DNA from: Asterias amurensis
Taxonomy: Eukaryota > Echinodermata > Asteroidea > Forcipulatida > Asteriidae
Direction of reading: 5' to 3'
DNA: 64,000 bases
Assembly: GCF_032118995.1 (NCBI RefSeq)
Contig: NC_092652.1
Location: forward strand, 23,859,044 to 23,923,043
The notes under the pieces were generated by a model that was not told where the DNA came from, searched no databases, and saw only the letters and a program-made list of their open reading frames with translations. Position 1 is the first letter of the stretch, and every line of letters starts with the position of its first letter. The translations under genes and the position numbers were made by a program. This document shows positions 32,277 to 43,937 of the stretch, in pieces.

Positions 32277-32642
32277 AGCCATTGGACCCTTTCGGTTCAG
32301 AACAAAAAATAAAAGTTCACAGATTTACAAATAACTTACAGGGTTTACAGAAGGCAATGGTGAAAGACTTCTCTTGAAATATTAGTCCATGAAATGCTTT
32401 ACTTTTTGAGAAAACAGCAAAACAATATAAATTCTCGTTAACGAGAATTACGGATTTATTTTTAACAATTGTCATGACACGGCGTAACGCGCGGAAACAA
32501 GGGTGGGGTTTTCCGTTGTTTTCTCCCGACTCCGATGACCGATTGAGCCTAAATTTTCACAGGTTTGTTATTTGATATAGAACTTGTGGTACACAAAGTG
32601 TGGGCCTTGGACAACACTGTTTGCCGAAAAAGTTCAATGGCT
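32277..32642. repeat. Family B MITE
   Basis: The element is flanked by TTAA (32273-32276, 32643-32646). Its termini are AGCCATTGGACCC and AGTTCAATGGCT. It has the same length as the copy at 27783. Confidence 0.85.
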
Positions 32643-32954
32643 TTAACCCGAGGTGATGTGGAAATAACCATACATAATTTGTTTAAAACTTGTTTGCCTT
32701 GCTGCCCTCACCCGCTCTCCTTGAACATGGGGCTATTGTTTGGCAAAATAAGATGCACACACTCCCCTCCCATCAGCTCGGCAAACAGTGGTGCATAAAA
32801 TCAATTTCTTGGGTCAAACTAGGATTATAAAAATCCCGAATACATTTAAAACTCTACGGAAAATTTTATTTAATAAATATCTTTGGATGGAAATTTGCAT
32901 CGGGGGTAAGGAAAATAAGTTATATTCGTTTTACAAGAAAGGAAAAATACTTAC

Positions 32955-33034
32955 TTTTTATTTTCTTTGAATTCCAGTCTCAATGCTTTTTCGAATTTGT
33001 ACTGAGAGTCTTTTTGGTTCCTTCTTGCGCTCAT
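32955..33034 (-). CDS. Possible first coding exon of an unknown gene
   Basis: An ATG at 33034 opens 26 codons rich in Lys, Arg and Glu (MSARRNQKDSQYKF...) that stop at a strong GTAAGTATTT donor in phase 2. The upstream 150 bases are locally GC-rich, as a promoter might be. No matching downstream exon was found, and the context is repeat-filled, so this is only a candidate. Confidence 0.22.
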
Positions 33035-33739
33035 CAATTTTATTTTATCGAAACATCGCTTAAGGAAGTCTAGGCGAAAGTGTTCCCGGTTGTGAGAAGA
33101 GCTTGCCGCGTTCCTCTGCGGGGGGAGTTTGCGCCTTGCACCGATACGACAAACGTCGCCATGGCAATGGTAAATAACCACATTCGCCATACTGGTCTAC
33201 AACTGTTTAAAAATTTTACTTATTACGAGGATTCTGTCAGATGTAGGCCTATAGCCAACATTACGCCTTTTCAGTGGAATGGTGAAGCATGCAACAGTCG
33301 TCTACGACCCACGGGCTTGTAGGCATAAGCATGGAGGAAGAAATGGCATAAGGAAGCTCGAATGTAAAAAAAAAAAAAAAAAAAAAAAAACTGTTGACTT
33401 AAAAAAATCGCCCGAGAGGATTACATACAATCTTTAGAAATGGCCTACTTTTCTTTATTTCTAAACAACATGGGGGCATTTTAAACCAAATAATTTCGCA
33501 TGGTGGCTTCCCACAATTGCCATCTGATATATAGCAAAATAAGCTTTCGTGTATGAAAATTACGCGAAGTATTACCAAAGTACGACCAAAAGTATTTAAC
33601 GCAAGAATACAATTTGTAAGAAGCCAAAAAGGAGTTAGAAAAGAAAAAAAGCCCGAATATAAAGTCAAAACAGTAAAAAGTGGATACTGAAAATAAGATT
33701 GAGTTTAAGATCAGGTGATGAGGTAAGGTGACATGTCTT

Positions 33740-34080
33740 AAGGGGTCTTGGTAATTTTTGTAACACATAACACAAAGTCCACATATTTACATTACACTTA
33801 CACCGTTTGAAGATAATGATAGTAGAAAGCTTCCCTTAAAATGCTATACTATACTTGCCGAGGTGCTGTAGTTTTTGAAAATGAGTAAACAATGTCACGA
33901 AAATTATGTTCGTCTCAGTTTTAGCATGTACACTGAGTTTACCAGTCATGGTTTTTACAGTAACTGGTTAATACGTTTTCACATGCTAAAATTTTTCGTC
34001 TACGAAAATTATTCTTATGACGTGTGTAGTTTAATGTAAATCTGTGTTTGTGTTCTACAAAAAGTACCCAAACCCTTTAA
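33740..34080. repeat. Family D MITE
   Basis: Starts AGGGGTCTTGGTAATTTTTG and ends AAAAAGTACCCAAACCCTTT. The inside carries CCACATATTTACATTA and its inverse. Confidence 0.7.
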
Positions 34081-34194
34081 AGGCATTAAAATACAGTTAG
34101 TTGCATCTCACGCATTTTTGTTTTTTGTCATGGGTGAGTTCTGGTCTTCCACATTCTGTTGGGCCACTTCTTGTAGGAGGTCACCTCTCCACGT

Positions 34195-34295
34195 AAGCTC
34201 AACCACCACCAGTAGTCCAGCTGTCTCCTGAAGACGAGCAGAGTATACTGTTCGAAACGTCGAGACCAGACCGGCCCTTTTCAGAGCCAATTAGA
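34195..34295 (+). repeat. Retroelement-like fragment with conserved CTGAAGA...CGAAA stem
   Basis: Contains TCCTGAAGACGAGCAGAG followed by TATACTGTTCGAAACG. CGAGCAG and CTGTTCG can pair (one G-T) around a six-base loop. The same block lies at 40255-40330, and a structural relative at 13980-14020. The motif resembles the hammerhead-like segment near ends of Penelope-type elements, but the family is not proven. Confidence 0.4.
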
Positions 34296-35029
34296 TATTA
34301 TACACGGTTGTACCCGCACGTTTAATATTTGAAGATTGACTCCCTGGTTCCTGTGCTGCCACGCAGTCGTCTACTCGTTTGGAGGGCCAGATCTCATTTT
34401 GACGCCAGACACGAATTTAAATGCAATCATTTGAAACATGTTTGCTCATTGATGAAATTAAACGGTTGACCAGCCTTGGTGACGGGCTTGGACGAAATTG
34501 AATGAGCTTAGTGACCAGTTGGATTTGAATGATCTTATTTGTCGAGTGAAAACCCAAGTGCTGAAAGCGAATGACCCCTTTTAACTCTTGAATAATAGGT
34601 TTTATACTTGAATGTTTTTTTTTTTTGGTTATTGGCCGGGAAAAACTACACAAAATTCTTTCAATTCAGTTTACATTTATTTCCAACGTAACACAGCATT
34701 ACAGAGTGCATATATAACAATAGCTTTTGGAATATAGCAGAGAAAATTAATAGTAAGGAGGCAGATTTGACACTAATTTATTATTTTTACACGGGGTCGT
34801 TGCACTGCAAAATTAGGGTATTAAGACTGACACCGTGTGTGTTGTCGCATATAATATGGACACCGAAGTAATTTTTTTTTTTTTTGCAGAAATTTATGTT
34901 ATTTTAACACCCTTTGTTGAAAATCTTTGTTATTTTCTTAATGTAAATTTAACTCCCGAGTTGTTGCAGTGTGGTGTGTTGTTGTTGTTTTTTTCGTTTT
35001 AGGTGTTTTTTTTTTTTCCTTTTCAGACA

Positions 35030-35323
35030 CAGTATTGTCCAAATGTGAAAATTTCGGCTCAATCGGTCATCGGAGTCGGGAGAAAATAACGGGAAAACCC
35101 TCCCTTGTTTCCACACGTTTCCGCATGTGTTTAAAATAAATCCGTAATTCTCGATAACGAGAATTGATAATTGTTTTAATGTTTTCTTAAAAAGTAAAGC
35201 ATTTCATGGAATAATATTTCAAGAGAAGTCTTTCACCATTACCTTCCGTAAACCCTGTAAGTTATTTGTAAATCTGTGAACTTTTATTTTTTGTTTGTGT
35301 TGCGAAAGTATACAATGGCTTTG
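35030..35323. repeat. Family B MITE, 5' truncated
   Basis: Begins inside the element at CACAGTATTGTCC and ends TATACAATGGCTTTGA. The inside keeps CGGTCATCGGAGTCGGGAG and TTCTCGATAACGAGAA. Confidence 0.65.
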
Positions 35324-35609
35324 ATTAGGCCTATGTAAAGTACAATGAACGCTTTGAAACAAACTGCATGTTGGGTTTAATTATGACAACAATATACTGT
35401 TTGATAGCACAAGAAAACCCTCTCCATCGCTCAAATGATTTGTTGCGAGACTGCGGTGTTATGACATGCCCATGGAAACATGAAATTGGTAACAAGGCAT
35501 TATTTCAAAGTGCATCATTCGTATGCAGTCAAACCACTGTACCTGTATTTGGTCCTTCGTTGATCTGCACCATCGAACACATAATTATTGTTGATGACTT
35601 TTTTGAAAT

Positions 35610-35989
35610 AAAAGGAAAACGTTGCCTTGGATGGATCGGTCGAGTTGGTCTTCGAATAGCGTTCTGAAACTGTTTGTTATAAAATGCATATGGGTAGAAA
35701 GATGTTGTAAAAGTAGAATTCTACACAAAAATGCCTCGAAATTGCGTGGTTTTCTTTTAACCTTGTCGACTAACACGGTCGGCCATAATCAATTTTTTTA
35801 CTCCCATAAATGTCCGACCGTGTTAGTTCGCGACGTAAAAGGAAAACCGTGCAATTTCGATGCATGTTTGTGTGGATCATTGTGGATCTACTTTTATAAC
35901 ATCTTTCTAACCATATGCATTTCATAACAAACGGTTTCAAACGCTTTTCATAGACCAACTCGTCCGATCCAAGGCAACGTGTTCCTTTA
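35610..35989. repeat. Family C MITE
   Basis: Termini AGGAAAACGTTGCCTTGGAT and AAGGCAACGTGTTCC. The centre is CGACTAACACGGTCGGCC with its inverse. Confidence 0.75.
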
Positions 35990-36176
35990 ACCTTCTTTTA
36001 TGGTGCGTGTAAATCTTGCATGCTACCGCCAGACGATTGTAAGTTTAGTATAGCAATGCACTTTCGGATCATCATTATTTGATGTGCATCAATAATGGAC
36101 AACACTCGAGGAGGAAAGTTCTCTCATTATACATACATATCTGTCCATTAGGATGTTTAAACCCAAACCCACTTTA

Positions 36177-36553
36177 GAGGAACACGTTGCCTTTGGATCG
36201 GTCGAGTTGGTCTTTGAAAAGCGTTTGTAAACATTTGTTATAAAATGCAGAAAGGTGATGTAAAAGTAGAATACAATGATCCACACAAACATGCCTCGAA
36301 ATTGCACGGTTTTCCTTTTACCTCGTCGACTAACACGGTCGGCCATTTATGGGAGTCAAATGTTTCACTACCATACAATGGCCGACCGTGATAGTTCGCG
36401 ACGTAAAAGGCAAACCACACAATTTCAAGTAATACTTGTGTGGATCATTGTGGATCTACTTTTAAAACATCTTTCTAACCATATGCATATCATAACAAAC
36501 GGTTTCAAACGCTTTTCATAGACCAACTCGTTTGATTCAAGGCAACGTGTTCC
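36177..36553. repeat. Family C MITE abutting family A
   Basis: Termini AGGAACACGTTGCC and GGCAACGTGTTCCT. The right TTTAAAGG leads straight into the family A element at 36557. Confidence 0.8.
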
Positions 36554-36556
36554 TTT

Positions 36557-36938
36557 AAAGGCAGTGGACACTATTGGTAGTTGTCAAAGACTAGCCTTCA
36601 CAGTTGGTGTATCTCAACATATGCATAAAATAACAAACCTGTGAAAATTTGAGCTCAATCGGTCATCGAACTTGCGAGATAATAATGAAAGAAAAAAACA
36701 CCCACGTCACACGAAGTTGAGTGTGTTTAGATGGTTGATTTCGAGACCTCAAGTTCTAAATCTGAGGTCTCGAAATCAAATTCGTGGAAAATTACTTCTT
36801 TCTCGAAAACTATGGCACTTCAGAGGGAGCCGTCTCTCACAGTGTTTTATACCATCAACCTCTCCCCATTACTCGTCACCAAGAAAGGTTTTATGCAAAA
36901 CAATTTTTTGAGTAATTACCAATAGTGTCCACTGCCTT
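36557..36938. repeat. Family A MITE
   Basis: Starts AGGCAGTGGACACTATTGG and ends AATAGTGTCCACTGCC. A perfect hairpin at 36736-36778 is formed by GATTTCGAGACCTCA and TGAGGTCTCGAAATC. It is almost identical to the copy at 38701-39083, a sign of recent activity. Confidence 0.85.
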
Positions 36939-38199
36939 AAACTTTACATGGTCTTGGTTATTACTATTGGTTTGAAAACTACGAGAATGTCATTCAAAGT
37001 CCTGTATTATTATTAACATGATAGCTTTACACGAGTATCAGAGACAAGTTTAAGGACAACATAATACAGTAGCTTGCTACCAAAAATGGCGCGAAAGTAG
37101 AATATCATATTGTTGAAAATGCACGCGTGGGGAAGCTCAAAACAATTGTTTTACATTATAATTTCTGCTTTTTTTTTTAGTGAAGTCTTTAAACTCCTAG
37201 TCATGGCAGACGGAAGCAGACGTGATGAAATCAGCCTGTCGTTCGGGGTAAACCCCAGGTACCTTTTTTCTTTCAAAAAGTGCAACGAATAACAAAGTGA
37301 GCAACACATGGTTGTTATGGTCGACGTGCCAAAATGCAGCTTTCAAAAGAACAATACAAGCAAGCGACTTTGAAAAAAACCAAAATGTCATGTACACTGG
37401 TACAATCCATCACAGGGAGTAGGCCTTACAAGATAATGGGGCTTAATGAAACTGTCAGCATGCATGGCATACACAACCCAATAATGGATTGGTGAGGGGA
37501 AAAGTGTACTGACAGAAAACGTATTGCAATACTGTGTTGATAAAAGAAATTTAAATGCGTATGTAGGTCGTCAGGTGGGAGGCTGTAGCGCATTGTACAC
37601 AAAAGGGTAAATTTAACACATGTCTAAAAAATAAGTTTTGTACCCACTTTGTGTTCGCATGCACACATTTGTGTGCTTTCATATACCTAATAAAAGGCTT
37701 CAGGAGGCCTGAAGTCTGAAAAACAACACAACCTCAGTTAGTATTATTTGAAGGGAAGCTTTCCACTATCATTGTCTTCAAACCCTGTAAGTTTAATGTA
37801 AATCTGTGGACATTTTTTAAAAAGTACCCGAATCCTTAAATGTTTAGATTGTTGTGTGTGTTTGAATCCTACAAACCATGCGAACAATCAGGAGTCAAAA
37901 TGAAAAGCATATGTTTACAGGGAAGGTACACGTCTGGTAATTGTCAAAGACCTGGGCCCAATGTCATGGCTCTGCTTACCGTAAGCACAGAATCGGCGCT
38001 TACAGAATCAGGGAATTATGTGTATATTTACACAGTCATGAGATTCACTCACACTTTACTCGTCAAGCCTCCAACCTTCATATACCATAAACCCGTACTT
38101 CTCTTGCTTATACAACAGTCAAACTTGAGGGACCCAAGAATACTTATTTTGGTGCCCTTGTTGATAGATGTTGTCTTTCCTATATTGTAAATCTAAGTT

Positions 38200-38630
38200 G
38201 TTGATAGATGTTGCCTTTCTTACTTTGCTGACCCGTCTTTATTTGTCTTTGTTTGTTTTGTCCATTGTTTGTTGTTACAGGTAACTTCATTGTTAGCAGA
38301 TTGTGCATTGAGCCTTTTTGAGTACACCTGTCCTTTCCGGGACATGTTTCCTACCTGGAAGGGTATCTTCTTCCACAACACATCAATTTAAATAATTATC
38401 GGCTCAATGCACAAGCTTGCTCAGGGAACCATACTCTTACAAGCCTTGCTTCTGTATGGGTCCCCCACAGTTTCAAGAATGTCAATGCTTATTATTCATT
38501 TAATTAATCTTATCAAACAACTATTTATTTCTTTATTTCCAACTAATACATTGCCTATGATTTGATACTGATTGTGATTTTGAAACTGTGGAAATAAACT
38601 GATTGATTGAAAACTGATTGATAAATTGCA
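38200..38630 (+). repeat. Possible non-LTR retrotransposon 3' end
   Basis: A 430-bp stretch without open frame ends in GGAAATAAACTGATTGATTG, a short-period tail of the kind left by LINE 3' ends. No reverse transcriptase is present. Confidence 0.35.
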
Positions 38631-38700
38631 AGAAGTCCGAATGGATTTATTTCAAACCGTTTATTCAAAAACAATGTTTAGCAGTACTTATTATTTTTTA

Positions 38701-39083
38701 AAGGCAGTGGACACTATTGGTAATTGTCAAAGACTAGCCTTCACAGTTGGTGTATCTCAACATATGCATAAAATAACAAACCTGTGAAAATTTGAGCTCA
38801 ATCGGTCATCGAACTTGCGAGATAATAATGAAAGAAAAAACACCCACGTCACACGAAGTTGAGTGTGTTTAGATGGTTGATTTCGAGACCTCAAGTTCTA
38901 AATCTGAGGTCTCGAAATCAAATTCGTGGAAAATTACTTCTTTCTCGAAAACTATGGCACTTCAGAGGGAGCCGTCTCTCACAATGTTTTATACCATCAA
39001 CCTCTCCCCATTACTCGTCACCAAGAAAGGTTTTATGCAAAACAATATTTTGAGTAATTACCAATAGTGTCCACTGCCTTTAA
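38701..39083. repeat. Family A MITE
   Basis: Starts AGGCAGTGGACACTATTGG and ends GTGTCCACTGCCTTTAAAG. Differs from the copy at 36557 at only a handful of positions. Confidence 0.85.
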
Positions 39084-39089
39084 AGACCC

Positions 39090-40250
39090 GAAATATATTT
39101 ATTTTGGTGCCTGATAGACCGTTCCCTTGGTGATATAAACAAACCGAGCTGGTTGGCATGGACGGCCTAAAAACACCCAAACTTTAAACTAAATAAAAAA
39201 CCTCCCAAGATTTGTTGCAAACAAATTCAACGCTTTATTTTTATATATATTTGTGTACCATTGTTACACATAGTAACATTGTTGGCATTAATAGCTTTCC
39301 ATATTTTTCCAACCTCAACCTCAAAAATTATTGAGTTATATTAGTCCATGCAACATAATATTAAGAAGACAAATATTTTCATGGTAATAACAACGATATC
39401 CAAACACGCAATGAAATTTACCCACCTTTTCAAATAAAAAATTAATGCAACTGATATAACTTACTTTACCAAAACATTTTGTACAAAATATTCAACACAT
39501 TCAAGTCAAACCTGATTTTCATTACAGAAACCCGTTCTTTTGTAGAATTGTTCACACACTGTGAAAATCACACACTAAACAAAAACATTTGACAAATTTT
39601 ATTTTCGGATCTGGAGAACCATTCTGCTTTGAAAATTAGGTTGTCACTTTAAACAATCCCAACGTTTGGATTTCAAAACTCTAAACTATTGTAGATGTAG
39701 AATAATGTCTAAAATAATTATATACAAAATGCGTAGGTGACGACTTTTATAATGGATTTATGAAAACAATTCACGTAGTAAGCTTGAAAGACCTTTGGGA
39801 ACCTTCAAATTAAAACAAGGCAGTGAAAATGGTTGCCTCATTCAAGATCTTACAAATAATAAAAAATATAAAAATCAACTAAATTGAGCTGATCAAAAGC
39901 AATCTATGATCATTTATGAGTTGTATTTTAAATTGTAGAATTATGAGTTGTTACTATGTTCACTCTGTATGGAAATTCTAAAGTGACATTTCAGGATTCT
40001 TTTTAAAACGCAAACCTTTGTAACATACGCCTTTATAGGCCTGCATTGTTTGAACTTGCCATTTGCATTTAGATGTGAACTTCTCAAACCCACACTTCTG
40101 CAGCAGCTCACCACAACACTAACTTACTCAAACGCATACACATCCAGCCAGCAACCAACTCACACGCCCTTCACCGGACAAGAACAGCTTTGATACTCCC
40201 GCCCAAAAGTGCATCCCTCCCAGCCATACATAAGCTCCACCACTACCAGT
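39090..40250. other. AT-rich intergenic stretch, nothing recognised
   Basis: No exon, domain or clear repeat structure was seen. It lies 3' of gene 2 and could include its 3' UTR: an AATAAA on the minus strand lies near 39230, about 2.2 kb beyond the stop. Confidence 0.35.
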
Positions 40251-40254
40251 AGTC

Positions 40255-40330
40255 CTGCATTCTCCTGAAGACGAGCAGAGTATACTGTTCGCAACGTTGA
40301 GACCACACCGGCTCTTTTCAGAGCCACCAC
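40255..40330 (+). repeat. Second CTGAAGA...CGAAA retroelement-like fragment
   Basis: Near-identical to 34215-34290: CCTGAAGACGAGCAGAG, ACTGTTCGCAACG and CTTTTCAGAGCCA. Here the A after CG is changed to C (TTCGCAACG), which would weaken any ribozyme core. Confidence 0.4.
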
Positions 40331-40472
40331 TCCTTCAAAATAGACTTAACTCAAGGTTGTACTCGCAAGTTTACTATTCATATTTATATTTATAGATACT
40401 CTAACAGTTATAGATACTCTTACAGATTGGAACCTGAGAACCAATGGAATTAATTTACATTACTACAGTTTA

Positions 40473-41238
40473 AAGGTACTGGACACTATTGGTAAATATC
40501 AGAGACCAATTTTCTCTCCATTTGGTATATCCAAACATATATGCATAAAAAATAAAAAATAAAAAATAAATTGGAATATGTCGACTCAAGTTGGTTATCA
40601 AAGTTGCAAGAGAACAATGAAATGAAAACACCATCATGGCACACATTCGTGTGCTTCCAGTGGCCCAATAAAAGGCTTCAGACCTGAAGTCATTTGATAT
40701 TAATTTTTGATAGAGAAATTACTTCTTCCTCAAAAACTACAATACTTCAGAGGGAGCTGTTTCTCACAATACTGTTAAAGGAACACGTTGCCTTGGACCG
40801 GTCGAGTTGGTCAAAACAAAAGCGTTTGTAACCGTTTTTTATAAAATGCATATGGGTAGAAAGATGTTGTAAAAGTAGAATACAATGATCCACACAAACA
40901 TGCCTCGAAATTGCGTGGTTTTCCTTTTACCTTGTCGACTAACACGTCGGCCATTTATGGGGGTCAAAATTTTGACTCCCATAAATGGCCGACCATGTTA
41001 GTTCGCACAGTAGAAGGAAAACCACGCAATTTCGAGGCAAACTTGTGTGGATCATTGTATTCTACTTTTACAACATCTTTCCAACCAGATGCATTTTATA
41101 AAAAACGGTTACAAACGCTTTTGTTTTGACCAACTCGTCCGATCCAAGGCAACGTGTTCCTTTAACCATCAACAGCTCTCCATTGCTCGTTACTAAGTAA
41201 TTTTGTATGTTAACACTACAAAGTGTCCAGTGCCTTTA
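40473..41238. repeat. Family A MITE split by a family C insertion
   Basis: The left part 40473-40774 starts AGGTACTGGACACTATTGG, and the right part 41166-41238 ends AAGTGTCCAGTGCC. Together they make one family A copy; the family C element sits in a TTAA between them. Confidence 0.85.
40779..41161. repeat. Family C MITE nested in family A
   Basis: 383 bp with termini AGGAACACGTTGCCTTGGA and TCCAAGGCAACGTGTTCCT, flanked by TTAA at 40775-40778 and 41162-41165. The centre is a palindrome of CATTTATGGGGGTCAAAA and its inverse. Confidence 0.9.
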
Positions 41239-41438
41239 AAAGTGATGACAACATTTTGTGACAAAATTTAGTTCAACAACCAAGAGGGGATGAAAAGGAT
41301 TGAACACAAAGTAAAAAACGAAATCGAAGGAGTTTCAAGTTAACCCACTTGGACACGAAGTTCTATATAGCCTCCTTATGGAGTTACCCACCGACTTGTC
41401 AGTTCTTTTGTTTTGGTCACAGGAGTAATTGGCGCCCT

Positions 41439-41719
41439 CTATTGTTCCTGCAGTGGTATACGATCTGCTCCTCCCTCCCTTGAACGCCTTCCTCGCTGAT
41501 TCCTTGCCGACTCCATGTCCGGCTCTGAGCCGATCTTGTTTTTCTTGGAGCATTTCATCACCACGACAACGATGATGATGATGATGATGAGTAGAAGCGC
41601 AACTGACCCCAGGACGATGCCGACGATCTGAGCAGTAGTTAGGCCTGTTGGATCGGCAGGCCCGACTGTTGGTGCTGGTGTTGTTGGTGCTGTGGTTGTT
41701 GGTGCTGGTGTCGTTACAT
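41439..41719 (-). CDS. Gene 2 terminal exon: stem, transmembrane helix, tail
   Basis: 281 bases with TAG at 41441-41439. A Thr/Pro/Ala stem ([18 protein letters not shown]) is followed by a helix with six Ile and VVVV, then a basic tail starting KCSKKNK and ending RIPLQEQ. It has the same design as gene 1 exon 9. Confidence 0.87.
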
Positions 41720-43861
41720 CTGTGAACAAAACAAGAACAGTTTGAAAAAAAAAAAAAAACTTCAATTTCAATTCTCTTGTCTTGTAGGCCTGAAAGAGCT
41801 TTATTTTATGGTTACTCGTTACTTATTATAAATTATTGTTTATATTAATTATAATTAATTATTGGCTTTTTACTGTTTTCGTGAAATATGGAAAGAAATG
41901 CGAGATTTAATTAAATTGAACAAAACTGAATTGAATGGAATTTAATTGCTGCCTTAGTATTGCAAAAACTACAGACTTTTGCCATCTTTGATCTATTGCA
42001 ATCTCTTACCTCTAATTTTCAACTGTCAAAGTGTCTGTAATTGTATTTTTTTTAACAAAAGGGCATTTATGAATGGGAATAAAAAAGTAGTGACTCGTTC
42101 ATTGCCATGCGATAAAGGCCCTCGCCTTCGGCTCGGGATTTTATCACACAGCAATTTGACCCTGCCAACTTAAAACAGCCGTGTAAGAACTCGTTGCTAC
42201 CCTATTCCCTTATTTTCTCTGGTTTGAATTATTTTATGTATGGATGAGACCGCACAACATAAACACTGTTTGTGACTTTTGTGAGCTCTAGGCCTACAGA
42301 ATAATAATAATAATGATTGGGGCTTCTTATACAGCGCACACGTCCGTCACTCAGTGACGCTCCTGGCACTGTAACATACAGTATTTCCTGCAAGATGTGG
42401 GACTACGTTGGAACTATGAGACCTAACTCTGATAGCGCCATGTAATGTATTACAAGGTGCTGTGGTGCAATGTGCTGCCGATCAGACCAGGAACACCGGG
42501 GCGAACTCCTTCTCTTTTCGAATAAGTGCACTGGGTTCTTTTACATGCGTTACATAACACATGGGACCAACAGCTTAACGTCCCATCCGAAGGACGAAGC
42601 AATGGTGAAGTGTCTTACTTCATGACACAAGTGACACGGCTGGGGATTCGAACCCACACTCTGCTGATCAAAAACACCAGAGTTTGAATTCGGTGCATGA
42701 CACTTCCACATTGCTGTACAATGTTTTTAAGTTGAAATTACCTCCAACAGTGAGTGAATCCATCCTGATGGTAACTCCTGCTGCGGGAGCACCATCTTCA
42801 ATCTCATCTTTGATTGTTGTCAAATTTGTTGTGTCATCCGTGGGATAGCTTAAGACAGAGTTTACAATAACGGAGCCATCACTGAAACTTATCACATCAC
42901 ATCCACTTGCAGAGGTTACATCCAGCAGAAACTGTTTTTTAAAAGTGGTGGAAACAGAAAAGAAAAATACTAATAATAAAAAACTCGGTGAAATACTTCA
43001 GAGGGATTTTAGATTTTTAATAAATAAGTAACATTATTTGAGCCCCCCCCCCCAAAAAAAAAGACAAGACAAAACAAACCAGACAAATAAACAGAGGAAC
43101 AAACAAAGAAACAAATGATTTACGCATCCGCTATACTTACATTGCATACAAAATATTCCAAGTTTAAAAATTCAATTGATGATTCCTCTGCCAGTTCAGC
43201 TGTGAAGTTCACCTGTGTCATCGTAAACGACACTTCAATCTGCCCTATAGGTTGAAAAATATGAAACAAATAAATACAAAATTAGCAATCAAATAGTTAA
43301 ATGACTTTCCTTAATAGTATGAGTCAATTCAACGATGGCTTGCTTAAAAAGAAAAAAACAGTTGATCGTCCGTGTGTTTCCAAAAAGAGGATGAGGGCCT
43401 TTTAATTTTGTTATTTATTATTTCTTTCAAACGTGGCTGCCAAGCATTTTAATTCAACGTGGCCACCAATTCTTAAGTTTAAAGTCACCACTTACATTAT
43501 GTAGATCAAGTTCTTAAAAGATTAGTAAGTTAATTGAAAAATACACAGAAAATGTGTCTTTTTGAAAAGATAAAAAGAAGAAGAAAAAAAAGGAAAGAAA
43601 AAAAAAGGATGCGGGAGGGGACGATTAACTGGTATTTTTTTTTGTTTTGCCCTTCTGACTTGTTAGTAATGTTGGCTACTGTTTATAACTGTCAATGTTT
43701 ATATTTTGAAACACCAATGATATATTAGTTACAATCCATCTTTCAGCATCTGTACATAAAGTTTAACGAACAATGAACAGTAAAACTACTTACTCGGGTT
43801 TATGTCACAGCTACTTCCTGTGTACCCGTTGATACAACTGTAAGTAAATAATCACAAGTTT

Positions 43862-43937
<76 letters not shown>

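Noticed and set aside
37840..38190. 116-codon open frame on the plus strand
   Set aside because: It starts in family A-like terminal sequence (GGGAAGGTACACGTCTGG) and family F-like sequence. It is repeat-derived.
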